Assembly: GCA_038049695.1 (NCBI GenBank)
Contig: CP142452.1
Span: 107,083,001 to 107,147,000, forward strand
Source: Cinnamomum chago
Lineage: Eukaryota > Streptophyta > Magnoliopsida > Laurales > Lauraceae
Direction of reading: 5' to 3'
Length of the DNA stretch: 64,000 bases
Shown here: positions 35,133 to 45,765 of the stretch, in pieces
Layout: every line of letters begins with the position of its first letter
Numbering within the stretch: position 1 is the stretch's first letter
The notes under the pieces: generated by a model
The model's input: only the letters and a program-made list of their open reading frames with translations
The model's database searches: none
What the model was told of the DNA's origin: nothing
Program-made: the position numbers and the translations under genes

Positions 35133-36300
35133 CACAAAATAAAAGGGAGAAGTATGATCTATCAATTATCCATAATATAATATATAGGTCATTAAGTATT
35201 ATTAGTGCCTATTTTTATTCTAATTTACATTATGTCCATGAAATATGGTCGATCCCCATAAAAAGCAGAAGTAGGCTTCTGGCAGACTTAACACCATACA
35301 TATTGGCGGTAGATTTGATATTATAAGATTTCCTCTACTTTAAAGGGAGGAAAAGTTGTCCGTCATATAATTCTGTTTGATTTTAAAAGATTTTCTCCGC
35401 TCTAAAACGAGGAAAAGTTATCTACCATATAACTCTACATTATGGTTGATTTTGCAACATTTCTTCTACTGTAAAGTGAGGAAAAGTTGTCCGCCATATT
35501 ACTCTACATACACTATATTTAATCTTACAAGATTTTCTCCATTCTAGAGAGAGGAAAAGTGCATAAACTAATAGTGCCACAAATCTAACAGCACATTTGT
35601 GTGCATAAACCTTTTCCACATTCCACATAAAACCAAGTCCATAATATAAAAGGGAAATAGGCACACAAATCAAAAAGGAGAAGTATGATCTATTAATTAT
35701 CCATAATATCATATATGGGTCATTAAGTATTATTTAGTGCCTATTTTTATAATAATTTACATATGTCCATGAAATATAGTCGGTGCCCATGAAAAGCAGA
35801 AGTAGGCTTCTAGTATGCTTATCACCATATATATTGACAGTAGACTTGATATTGCAAGATTTCATCTGCTCTAAAAGGAGGCAAAGTTGTCTGCCATATA
35901 ACTCGAAATTATACTTGATGTTGCAAGATTTCATCCGCTCTAAAGGGAGGAAAAGTTGTTCTCCGTATAACTCTATATTATGCTTGATTTTGAAAGACTT
36001 TCTCCACTCTAAAGCAAGGAAAGTTGTCCGCCATATAATTCTTTATTATGCTTGATTTTGCAAGATTTCCTCCGCTCTAAAGGGAGGAAAAGGTGTCTGC
36101 CATATTGAAAGATTTTTCCGCTCTAAAGCGAGGAAAAGTTGTCCGTCATATAACTTTACATTATGTTTGATTTTGCAAGATTTCCTTCGCTCTAAAGTGA
36201 AAAAAAGTTGTCTGTCATATAACTTTATATTATGCTTGATCTTACAAGACTTCCTCAGTTTTAAAAGGAGGAAAAGCACATTTTCCACGTTCCACATAAA
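35133..36300. repeat. Higher-order tandem repeat with 68-bp hairpin units
   Basis: Two large copies (35133-35660 and 35665-36300). Each begins with about 190 bases of similar sequence (gagaagtatgatctat, tgtccatgaaatat, aagcagaagtaggcttct), then runs of a roughly 68-bp unit: about four units in the first and seven in the second. Each small unit contains tttcctccgctctaaaggga plus ggaaa, a short hairpin, followed by a gttgtccgccatata motif. Both large copies end near ccacataaaaccaagtcc. No coding content. Confidence 0.85.
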
Positions 36301-36702
36301 ACCAAGTCCCCACCCACCCCCCCCCCCCCCCCCCTACACAGACACTGTGACACACCGTGGAATACAAAAAAGTTGTCGTATTTTTCCTCGTAGAAAAGCA
36401 TGGAATTTCTGCACTATGGAAACGTGAAATTTCTTACAATATAAAAAATTGTCTTCACTTGCCACACTTTTTTTCATGAAAAAGCAGTTGCACGAACCTA
36501 TCCAAAGAAGAAATAATCGTAGTTCAAAAATACTTTAATATTCATGGACAACCAAATGTGACAATTCGCCACACAGTATGACAATGTATCATTAATTCAT
36601 TATCATGGGATATGAAATCACTATCAAAATAAATCATTATCAAGGCATTTGAAAATCATTTCGTCACCTGGAACTGGAACTTCATGTGATCCAAAACTAC
36701 CA

Positions 36703-37498
36703 CTACCATGGTAAAGGTTGGGTAGAAATGCTAGATGTCGAATCCACTTGTTCGATCTCCAAGCTGCTGTTTGTTTCAGCGGCTATCTCTGTTCCTAGAC
36801 AATGTTTCAATTGGGCTACAACGTCTGTCATGATCAGTCTCTCTATTAGGAATGTAAATGGTTTCTGATTTTCCGATTACCCGAAGGTTTCGACCCATTA
36901 AAAACCGGGTCTGGGTCTTTATTTAGGCCCCGATAAGTAAATGGGTCCAAGTCTAGTTCCGCCTTGGTTCGGACCCATGGACCCGAAACCTGACATATCA
37001 CATCAATTTTTGAAAATCTCTCCTAAAAACTATGTTTTTTCAATATCATTATCTACCTAAATCCAGACTCTGATCCAGACATGTCCAATATATGGTTTTG
37101 GTTTCAGTTCCGAAGCCAAAAAACTGATTCTGAAACGGTTCCAGGTCCGGATCCGATTCCACCTCTCCTTAACGGTTTTGGTTCCGGGTCCGCCACAGGC
37201 CCGGATCAAAACCGACTCGTTTACAACCCTACTCCCTCCGGATCCTGGGGAAGTACATGCTAGCATAATTTCTGCAACTTTCCAACCTTTGACATTGTAG
37301 CCACCTTCCAACCTTCGGTCAACCACAGCTTGCATGTGGCCTTGTGCAATTATAGGGCTTGCCCAATCCACTAGGTTTCTCTTCTCATAATCTGTACTAC
37401 TTCGGATAATTGCAGGATGGCCTGTGATTAGTTCTAACATGACAACTCCAAAGCTATAGATGTCGCTTTTCTGAGTCAAATTGTTGGAATGGCAATAC
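36703..37498 (-). pseudogene. RLK-C: isolated last kinase exon of an LRR-RLK, split by a MITE
   Basis: Only the final exon of the RLK-A/B type remains: acceptor at 37499, then the S-D-I-Y-S-F-G region, L-V-D-W-A and the C-terminal tail to the stop at 36703-36705, with a tail close to that of RLK-B. A 385-bp MITE (36847-37231) interrupts it at the same place in subdomain XI where the Tat element hit RLK-A. The conserved E-R-P-T reads E-R-L-I. The upstream side is replaced by a dispersed repeat from 37526, so no other exon is linked. It is a dead fragment of a third tandem copy. Confidence 0.88.
36847..37231 (-). mobile_element. 385-bp hAT-like MITE (family 1, copy 2) inside an RLK-C exon
   Basis: Ends TAGGAATGTAAATGG and TTTACAACCCTA are the inverse of the copy at 19417-19791. 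The flanks ctctctat and ctccctcc look like a diverged 8-bp target duplication. Removing the element restores alignment with the RLK-B exon (cctctctatagatcttgg). Confidence 0.78.
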
Positions 37499-37525
37499 CT
37501 AAACAGAGGAAATAAAAACCACATA

Positions 37526-38191
37526 AGCTACTCAGACTGCACTCCGATAAAAACTCAAGTATTTATTGAGCTTCTCAGACTTGAATTAGCACAATTAAGA
37601 GAGTGTTGACTTAGCCAATACGGCACAACAATAGTTTTATGGACCTACCAGGCTCTGATACCACTTGTAGGATCTTACATCCTATTGAGCTACCACTTAT
37701 CCCAAAACCAATTGGTGATAAGAAACGGCACAACAATAGTTTTATGGTGAGGGCGAGGGCTAGGGCTCAACCACAATTATGACCGCTCAGGAGCGAGGGT
37801 GGACGTTGACCTCAATAAGGAAAAAATATTAGAACGCCAAAGCAAGAGGATTAAGAAAACAGTGAACTCACTTGAGAATGCCGGAGTAAACGATCTCTAT
37901 TGCTTGTATTGGTGCCCAACCTCTCTGTTCCTAAATAATATATGTTTCCAATCAGGTAGAAACTTCACAGACTTTCTTCTTTAGACCATACACTTTTCCA
38001 AACATCTTCAATGTATTTAGATCACCTTCGACTGATAACCAAATTACATATAAAAAAGAAAACCTAGCAAGGTATTATTACGTAAAGGGCACGAGAGGTT
38101 TTCCACTGATGAAGGAAAGAAGCATGGTGAGAAAAATTCTAAAAAAATTGTTAACCGGATTTACGTGCAGACATTCTTAATGACTCCAATG
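37526..38191 (-). mobile_element. Probable LTR fragment with initiator-Met primer site; copy 2 of the 520-bp repeat
   Basis: On the minus strand TGGTATCAGAGCC (37663-37651) matches the standard primer binding site for initiator tRNA-Met and follows an LTR-like end (gtaagatcctaca). The flanking sequence matches 20329-20848. A 22-bp direct repeat, starting cggcacaacaatagtttt, occurs at 37621 and 37725 around the primer site, pointing to a local duplication. No coding region. Confidence 0.5.
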
Positions 38192-39485
38192 GTAACTATA
38201 ATTGATGTTTTTATGTGCTTTTTAAGCCATAGGAACCAAGCTCTCTCTCTTCCATTGTTTACTTGAGTCCAGGGGTTTACTTGAGTCCAAGGGTCCGCCC
38301 CAGGTACAACCATGTGGAGGCGGTCACACCCCTTAGACCTCGGTCTGCTTATAAAACCATAATGAAAATTTTGGCCATGCTTTGAAAATTCACATAAAAA
38401 TCCTGCATCGTTTCACATGGAAATTTTAGGTTCGTTCCCAAAATGCAACTAACTGTTTGGATATACACCCCTCAAATGAAAATCTTAGGTCAACCACTGC
38501 TTGAGTCCATGTCCATTTTGGAAAACTCTTTCCGAAGGAGAAAGAGGAGAGAAGAAGAAAGATGGGGAAAGTGACATTCATTGATTTTCTCTTCTATTGA
38601 AGCTACCCATTAGTTCCATCTTTCCATGTCCATTCCTAATTCTATCATTTATTATGACTCCCGAATGTCAATAATAACAAGATGTATTTCGATTCCTTGC
38701 TCTGGCATGTAACACAATTTTGAAGTCTGAATTGCCGTGGGTGGATATCATGTGATAACAACTGATAGGTAGCTTGTTGGATTCCACCTTTGCATTTAGA
38801 ATTGTGTATCTTAATTTAATATAAAATAAGTCAAAATTGAAAGGAACCAAATCAAAATTGACTCCAAAGGAATCTAGTCAAAATTAAATCCAAAAACCTC
38901 AAAATTAATACATTATAATGGAAAATCTGTGACAGCATAAAAGTCAATGTTGGATAGGAACATTTTGCTACAATCCGACCAATCCTTGAGTTGTGAGCCC
39001 CCCTCGATTCATCCAAGCAATAGGGTAGTGTGGGATTCGGAGGTATCATTTGAAATTACTATTGAGTGGGACCCACATGAGCAGGCTCTGATGAATTTAA
39101 CAGCCCCAGAGTTTTAATGTTTTTCTTTTTAGTGCACGTGTGTAACTGCAACTCTTGGGCTCCTTGACATGGAGAATGTTCTCCTCCTAATCCAGCTTTA
39201 TGGGGCCTACCTGGGTCCACCTTTGATCACCCCTTGATACTTTTGTCATCCAATGAGTTGTGAGCCCATATTTCTTTCATCATTCTCCACATTTTACATA
39301 TATAAATTTGTATGTGTAAAATATATTACTATATTTGTTTGAAAGCACTAATTTCATATGAATAAATGTCGACTCAGTTGAAAAAATCTTCATATATCTC
39401 TATAACTTTGAAAATTTAAGTGGGCAGGGCACTTTTCATATATCTTATTAGCTTTGAAATTCTTTTTTTTTTCTTTTTAACCTGA
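38192..39485. other. Intergenic region, nothing recognised
   Basis: AT-rich, no convincing coding region, RNA gene or terminal repeats. Short open frames here lack codon-like composition. Confidence 0.5.
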
Positions 39486-39690
39486 CACTACACCAAAAAT
39501 CGGAAATTGGAACGGAAAAGCGTTCCTAATCCTTCCGTTCCTAATCCGTTAAAGTGTTCCAATTTCCGTTCCAATTTGGATTAGGAACGGTTCGTACCAA
39601 ATTGGAACGGAAATTGGAACACTTTAGCGGATTAGGAACGGAAGGATTAGGAACGCTTTTCCGTTCCAATTTCCGATTTTTGGTGTAGTG
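39486..39690. mobile_element. 205-bp CACTA-type foldback MITE, copy 2
   Basis: Starts CACTACACCAAAAATCGG, ends TTTTTGGTGTAGTG, with a perfect 3-bp target duplication tga on both sides. The interior is a near-complete inverted repeat of ggaacgg/ccgttcc motifs, as in the copy inside RLK-B. The CACTA ends are canonical here and diverged (CACAA) in the other copy. Confidence 0.93.
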
Positions 39691-39954
39691 TGACAGGTAA
39701 CTCAATTGGTTTAGAACCACGATTTGCACCAAAATGTTGAGGCCACAAGGAATTTACCTGGCTCCTCTACGCCCATAGGGATATTTTAGCCAAAAGAACT
39801 TAAACACTCTTCATTATAATAATAAATAAATAAAAATTAACACTTACAACATATAAAAATAACCTCATTTTCACACCTTCATGGACCCTTGATGCAAATA
39901 AATACACACCAAAGTAAAAAGTTACATATGTAAATTGATGCAAACAAAAGAATG

Positions 39955-41012
39955 AGGGCTTGTTTGGCAAATCTTATCTTTACGAAATAGATCTGTATGA
40001 TATAGATCTATTTCAAATGGAGCGGTTTGAAATTGATATTTTACAAATAGACTGTTTGGTAAGACATAAATATTTTAAAAATAGACCGTTTGGTAAGACA
40101 CATGTAAAAATAGATCTAATGGTCTGGGCATTTTGCAAATATATCAAGATCTGTGATCATCCAACGGTTGAAATTTTATCTCAAACGCGTGTTCCACATT
40201 TTAATTACTATAGGCGGTTTGGATCTTCATTGTGGTTGGGATCTTGCATTTAGGGGCCATGATTTAAAAAAAAGTATATATAAATGTCTGTCGTTTTTTG
40301 TAAATATCTCAAAATCTATGATGATCCAATGGCTAAAATTTGGATCCTTAGTCGTGAATGATCTTTTGAATATATCCAATGGTTTGGATCATGATTTATG
40401 GTGCCTGAATTTAAAAAAAAAAAAAAAAAACCACACTGCTGTGTACAACTTCAAGACTCAATCACTAAGGCATGGAACATCAATGGTCAAAAACATTTTT
40501 GTAAATATCTCAAGATCCACTTTGAATTAGAGGCTCAATTTTTGGCCCATAGCCGTTTTTGGCCCTCCAAAGAGAACCAATGGATCGGATCGTGATTATG
40601 GGGCCCACAATGTCTAGAATATTAGATCGAATGGCTCACGATCTTTTGCAAATATCTCGAGATCCGAGATAGATCAACGGTCCAAATTTTGACACGTGGC
40701 CGTGTTTGACCTTCTTCATATATCTAGCGGTCCGGATCATGACTTTGGGTCTCATAAATTAAAAAAAAAATCAAAAAACGGACTGCCCCATGAGACCATC
40801 CAACTCACTGTAGCCATTACAGTCTATCCGCTTCAGACCAAAAACACTGATTCAATTCTGCTGCTTTTGCTGGCTTCTTGAAATGGGGCCAAATCATCTA
40901 AAGTCCATTTCAAATGGGCTTTGCAACTTCACTTACCAAACAAACTTAAAACTGTTACACACAGTTTTAAGACAAGTAGAGGCAATAATAAGAGTTGCCA
41001 AACACCACCTGA
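39955..41012. mobile_element. Candidate non-autonomous DNA element with tgtttggca ends
   Basis: The left end gggcttgtttggcaaatctt and the right end aagagttgccaaacaccacc form an imperfect inverted repeat of about 20 bases. The interior has several imperfect repeats of catgatccaa/tccaatgg and aaatatctcaagatc motifs and no protein domain. A target duplication could not be identified. It lies just upstream of the epsin promoter. Confidence 0.45.
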
Positions 41013-41106
41013 ATCCATGCAGGGAGAAGAAAAAGAGATAGACGGATAGGATTTCTCGAACGGTGGGACCCACACCGCTGATGGATTTTACAGGTAAAGG
41101 CTGCAC

Positions 41107-41367
41107 CTATATAAACACGTACCTCCAATTACGCTCAGTAGGAACCAAAGGGATCTGAGCTGTTCTTCATCACCTGTTATAACAACTCTTTTCAGGCTCT
41201 TTGATTTTGATAAAATTCTCTCGTCTTTTCTCCCAAATCTCCTTCTTCTCTCTGCAAAACCCTAGCATTCTCGGGGTCGCCAGCATTTCCGTCCTTGAAC
41301 GAATCTAACTACATCTTCACCTGCAGATCCAAAGACTGTTTTTTTCGATCTTCTGATTGATTCTGCC
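41107..41367 (+). promoter_or_regulatory. Promoter and 5' leader of the epsin gene
   Basis: A TATA box (ctatataaac, 41107-41116) is followed by a CT-rich leader of about 230 bases leading to the ATG at 41368 in a good plant context (ctgccATGG). Confidence 0.7.
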
Positions 41368-44300
41368 ATGGATTTCATGAAGGTTTTCGATCAAGCAGTC
41401 CGAGAAATGTGAGTTCTTAAAGCCTTTGGATCACGATTTTCTTTTATCGTTATTATTCTCATTCTTCATCTAATGCTCGATCGAATCTGTTTCTATGATT
41501 TTGTATGAACTTTCTTTGCAGTAAGAGGGAGGTGAACATTAAAGTCCTTAAGGTTCCTGAGATCGAGCAGAAGGTAAGTGATTTGTTTCCGGAATTTAGG
41601 TTGATTGCATTGGTTGATTTAGATCTGGTACTGTTCTTTTGAATTTTGAAGTTAGGACTTAAGATCTAGAGGTATAAGGAACAAAATAGAAGCGTTTCTC
41701 CAGCGCTTGATTGATCAGATCCCTAAATACTAATGCCTGCTTTGGCCATCAAAATTGATCTTGAGAATTGAAATAGGAGGAGATGGTCGAATTCAAACAG
41801 GAACAGCAGAATCAGAAACAGAACAACAGAATGGACCCTACTGTAAAAATCTGAAAGCATTGTACCAATAAATTCTTTTCCCATTACAGTCTAAGAATAA
41901 ACTTTATATCTGGCCTTAAATGGAACAACCTTGTTTGAACTAGAACTTTTTTCCCCTGAATAATTTATTTGTGTCATAAAGATCACAACATTGTCACCAA
42001 AATGGAAGATCCAAGAATATTACCACAGTGAGAGTGGGTAGAAACCAAAGGTCATGAATTACCTTCTATACCTCCAAAACTGATTAGCCATATGAAAACT
42101 TGTTCAAGCTCGGGCAATTCAATTTAGCAAAAGAAGTAATCCATAAAATGAAAAAAAAAATAGAAAAAACCTAGTACTTTTAATGAATTTTGGCTGGACC
42201 ACTTGGCCTTGATTTAGTTATATTCAGTCCTTTTTCAGTCAACTTAGGAAATATATATTACAAAGTATTGTTATGTTTCTTATCTGTGAACATAGTAATG
42301 CTGACTTTTGACCTTTTGAATTGGTCAAAAGTCAGCTAAGTCCCTGTCACGACCCCGACCCGAGATCAGAGTCATTAGGGTTAACCTCCGGGTCGCGATG
42401 TTAATCATACTTACTCCCGTAGATCCGAAATAACCGAAGTTACAACGACTCTACAAGGGATCTTGCATACGTACCTGTCAATGTACAGTTTTGCGGAAAT
42501 AGATAACAATATACATTGACACCTATTTAACAAAATGAATCAGATACTTTACTTTGAACTGCACAGTTCACTTTACATCGTTTTGTTCTCCTACTATCAA
42601 CCACTGCATATTTAAAATACAATGCAGGGGACATCATTTACAATACCTACAATACCAAAAGGAATATCTAAAACAGTTTATAAAAAGTTCCCAAAAGATT
42701 TCAATGTGAACGCTCTCCAATCACGTCCATTCGGCTAGACCTCCTGGAGGTATCGAATGGGCCTCCTTCGCTGGCGGGACAGTCTCGGAGGGACCGGCAA
42801 GGGCAACTGAGCCTGTAATATCATCAGTAATACCGTGAACACGACGGTTCAACAAGGTATACATATATTTATGGCATGTTCATAATTCCTAGCAATTCAT
42901 TGTTTAACAGTGCTAAACAATTCATAATAAACACAAGTAATAATGACAATAATATGGCAACTACACTAGCATTGATTTCAACTTCATTTAGTCCTTCCCA
43001 AAAGGAAGTATTTCATATTCATTCATTCATTCATTATGTTCCATATTTATTAATGGCTTTTCCATGTATGACTTTTCAGTCAATGACCTTTCGGTCCAAT
43101 AAGGTGGGATCTCCCAGTGTCTTGATCAGAGATCACTGGTGTCACCACGGGCTCCGGAACACCCCAATCTCATCTACTGCAGTAGAAATAGTCATTTCAT
43201 TCATTTCTTATTTCATTCAGTTCAGTGCAAGAATGAGTTCGGAAACCACTAGGTAGTGCCAGACCTGTTAACAACTCTTATTAATCTCAGTCTAATTCTA
43301 AACCAATCCTCTAACCCACCCTTACGTGAACGGGGATTATTAATGCATGTATTACTGTCGATGACATTACTTTTAGTGAAATTGATGCATTAGAATAACC
43401 CTCGTAGCACTTAGGAAGACTTAAATACGATTAATATTAAGCTCTACGTGTAAACTTTTAATCCCGGAAATTCGAACTTAAAATACACTTTCCGGACATT
43501 TTTCAGTGGGCCAAGTCGACCTGGGCCATGTCCGGGTCGACCTGCAGTTGTAAGTAAAAATTCGGAACAGAATTTTGATCAGGCGCTAGAGGCACCTGAT
43601 CCAGTGTGCCCGGTCGACCAGGCCCTGCTGGCCGGTCGACCGGCCACACTGCAATAACAAAACATAGGTTTTGTTACATGCAGTGCAGTGAAGGGTTTTT
43701 CAACCCTTTTTCTTCCTGATGCCTCCTGAACTTAATTAACAATTAAAACATGCATTTAACAAAGAAATTCAAGATCAATAACTCCAACTAAACTACACTT
43801 ATCTTAATCTATTACACAACCTAATTAAGGTTCTAAAATCCATCAATTGTCCCATAAATCATTCTTAATAGCTAATTTAACATTTCTTTCCATTAAAACC
43901 CATACAAACTCCTTCACAAGCATAAACATATGTAAGTACTTGCCTTGATGAAGCTTAAACTCCTTGTTTAGCTTGGTTTTGAGATGAATTTCCTCCCTTG
44001 AAGCTTGAATTTCAATAATAATAAAAGAAGATGATGAAGAAGATGATGTAGACAACTCCTCTTCACTTCAAAGCACTTCAATTCACTCTTAAATGAAGAA
44101 GAAATGGAAAAAGAAGAAGAAACGGATGAAAGAAAGAAAAAGAAGATGAAAGTTGCCTAGGGTTTGAGATGAATGAAGGTCATTAGCTTATATAAGCTTC
44201 ATTTTTGCATTTAACTCCCATTAATTCTCTTTAATTCCAACTCAAGTCAAATGACGGTCCATTTGATCCGATAGTCATCGAATGAATTCAAGTCTTTTAT

Positions 44301-45089
44301 GAAATTTGTCGTCCTCGTAAAGATACACATGCGAGTATCAATACTTTCCGAATCCGATCAAATACGTACAATTCCGTATTTCCGGAAAAGTCCTTGGTTT
44401 GAATTCCATTTCTACTCAATTCACTTCATAAACTTAGTTACTATTTCATTAAGCCTAAATTCCTCATTTTAGACTAATTCCAATTCATTTGACGATAAAT
44501 CACCATTAGTTCATTTAAACCGGCTTAATTAATTTTAAGCTCAATTAATTAGAGTTAATCTGGATTAACTCGGGACGGAGCCTAATAGTCCCCCAGTTGA
44601 TTTAGTCCTGCAGCTTTTCGAGCTGAGTCTAGTTTTTGAATGCTCGACCATGGACTCTTTGAAGTGAGTCTTCATCGTGTGGTTGTGAATGTTTTATGTA
44701 TATATCTTATTTGTTTGTATGCCAAATAGATACTTGAACTCCTCGTTGGTGTTTCACTTGTTGTGTGTGTGACTTCAGCTTCGATTATTTATGTATTCAT
44801 TTGCATTTCATAGGTTCTTGATGCAACAAGTGACGAACCTTGGGGCCCTCATGGATCTGCTTTGGCAGAGATTGCGCAGGGCACGAAAAAATTGTAAGGT
44901 CTAGCATATAGTGTCCTTTTTGAGTTCTATCCTATATATAATCTGGTTTCCCTATTCTGTGACTAGGAATTCGTGATGTGTTTCTTGCTGTATTAATATT
45001 GTGGCCACAGCACTGAATGCCAAATGATTATGAACGTACTCTGGACAAGATTGACTGATACTGGGCGATACTGGCGTCATGTCTATAAG
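41368..45089 (+). CDS. Epsin / ENTH-domain clathrin interactor (EPSIN1-like), first four exons only
   Basis: Exons 41368-41408, 41522-41573, 44814-44893 and 45011-45089 join in phase to 84 codons with clean GT-AG sites. They encode the N-terminal half of an ENTH domain: M-D-F-M-K-V-F-D start, then the D-E-P-W-G-P-H-G motif, A-L-A-E-I-A and the V-L-W-T-R-L...W-R-H-V-Y-K helix. Epsins bind phosphoinositides and clathrin in vesicle traffic at the Golgi and vacuolar route. The second half of ENTH and the Ser/Gly-rich tail were not found downstream to the window end; the next plus-strand gene is an unrelated kinase. The exons themselves are undamaged and the promoter looks normal, so it is either a 5' gene fragment or a gene broken by rearrangement within 45090-47900. 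A product ending in the intron would not be a functional ENTH domain. Confidence 0.85.
42345..44587 (+). mobile_element. Probable 2.2-kb solo LTR in epsin intron 3
   Basis: Starts TGTCACGACCCCGACCCGAG and ends CGGAGCCTAATA, flanked by a 5-bp duplication gtccc (42340-42344 and 44588-44592). TG...TA ends are non-canonical but known. Size and opening sequence suit long Ty3/gypsy LTRs. No coding domain lies inside. It takes up most of intron 3. Confidence 0.6.
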
Positions 45090-45454
45090 GTGATACTTTC
45101 TTTTTCTTTTTTATTTAGACACGTGTGCACACTCATGATTCAATGAGCACATCTTGCCACAAGTACCTCCTATCTAGATCCCACCTATAATCAATCAACA
45201 CCATCATACTAAATAATTATCTAGACTGGAGTAGTTTGAAGCAATATGCTAGATTGTGGAATTACAGAGAACGTGTCTTTTAGGGCATGTTTAAGCGATG
45301 ACATTTCCACAGAAAGTTCAAAGTTTTTCGTAGATATAGGCTAATCCAATGTTTTGCACATAAATTATCTGTGAAATAAAATTGAAACAAAACTGCAGTT
45401 TTCAAGATTTTGAAATCCAAGAAGGATCAAACTTGTGAAACCACAAAAGCAAAG

Positions 45455-45765
45455 AAGAGTTCACATTAACTCTTACATCCCCCTTCCAAACAATGCTTCA
45501 GTAGACTGTACACTGTCCAGAGCGGTTGTATCTTCTTTCACATTAACACTAAATATTAACACTAATAAAAAAGGAGTTCACATTGACTCTTGCATCCCCT
45601 TTCCAAAAAATGCTTCGGTAGACTGTACACTGTCCAAAACGGTTGTATCTTCTATCACATTAACGCCAAATATTAGCACCAACAAAAAAGGAATTCACTT
45701 TGACTTTTGCATCACCCTTCCAAAAAATGTTTTCACCGATTCAACCAATACCAATTTCATTATTT
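45455..45765. repeat. 118-bp tandem repeat, about 2.6 copies
   Basis: Copies start near 45455, 45573 and 45691 with gagttcacattgactcttgc or close variants, and include agactgtacactgtcca and ggttgtatcttct. The third copy is partial. Spurious open frames across it reflect the repeat, not a gene. Confidence 0.88.
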
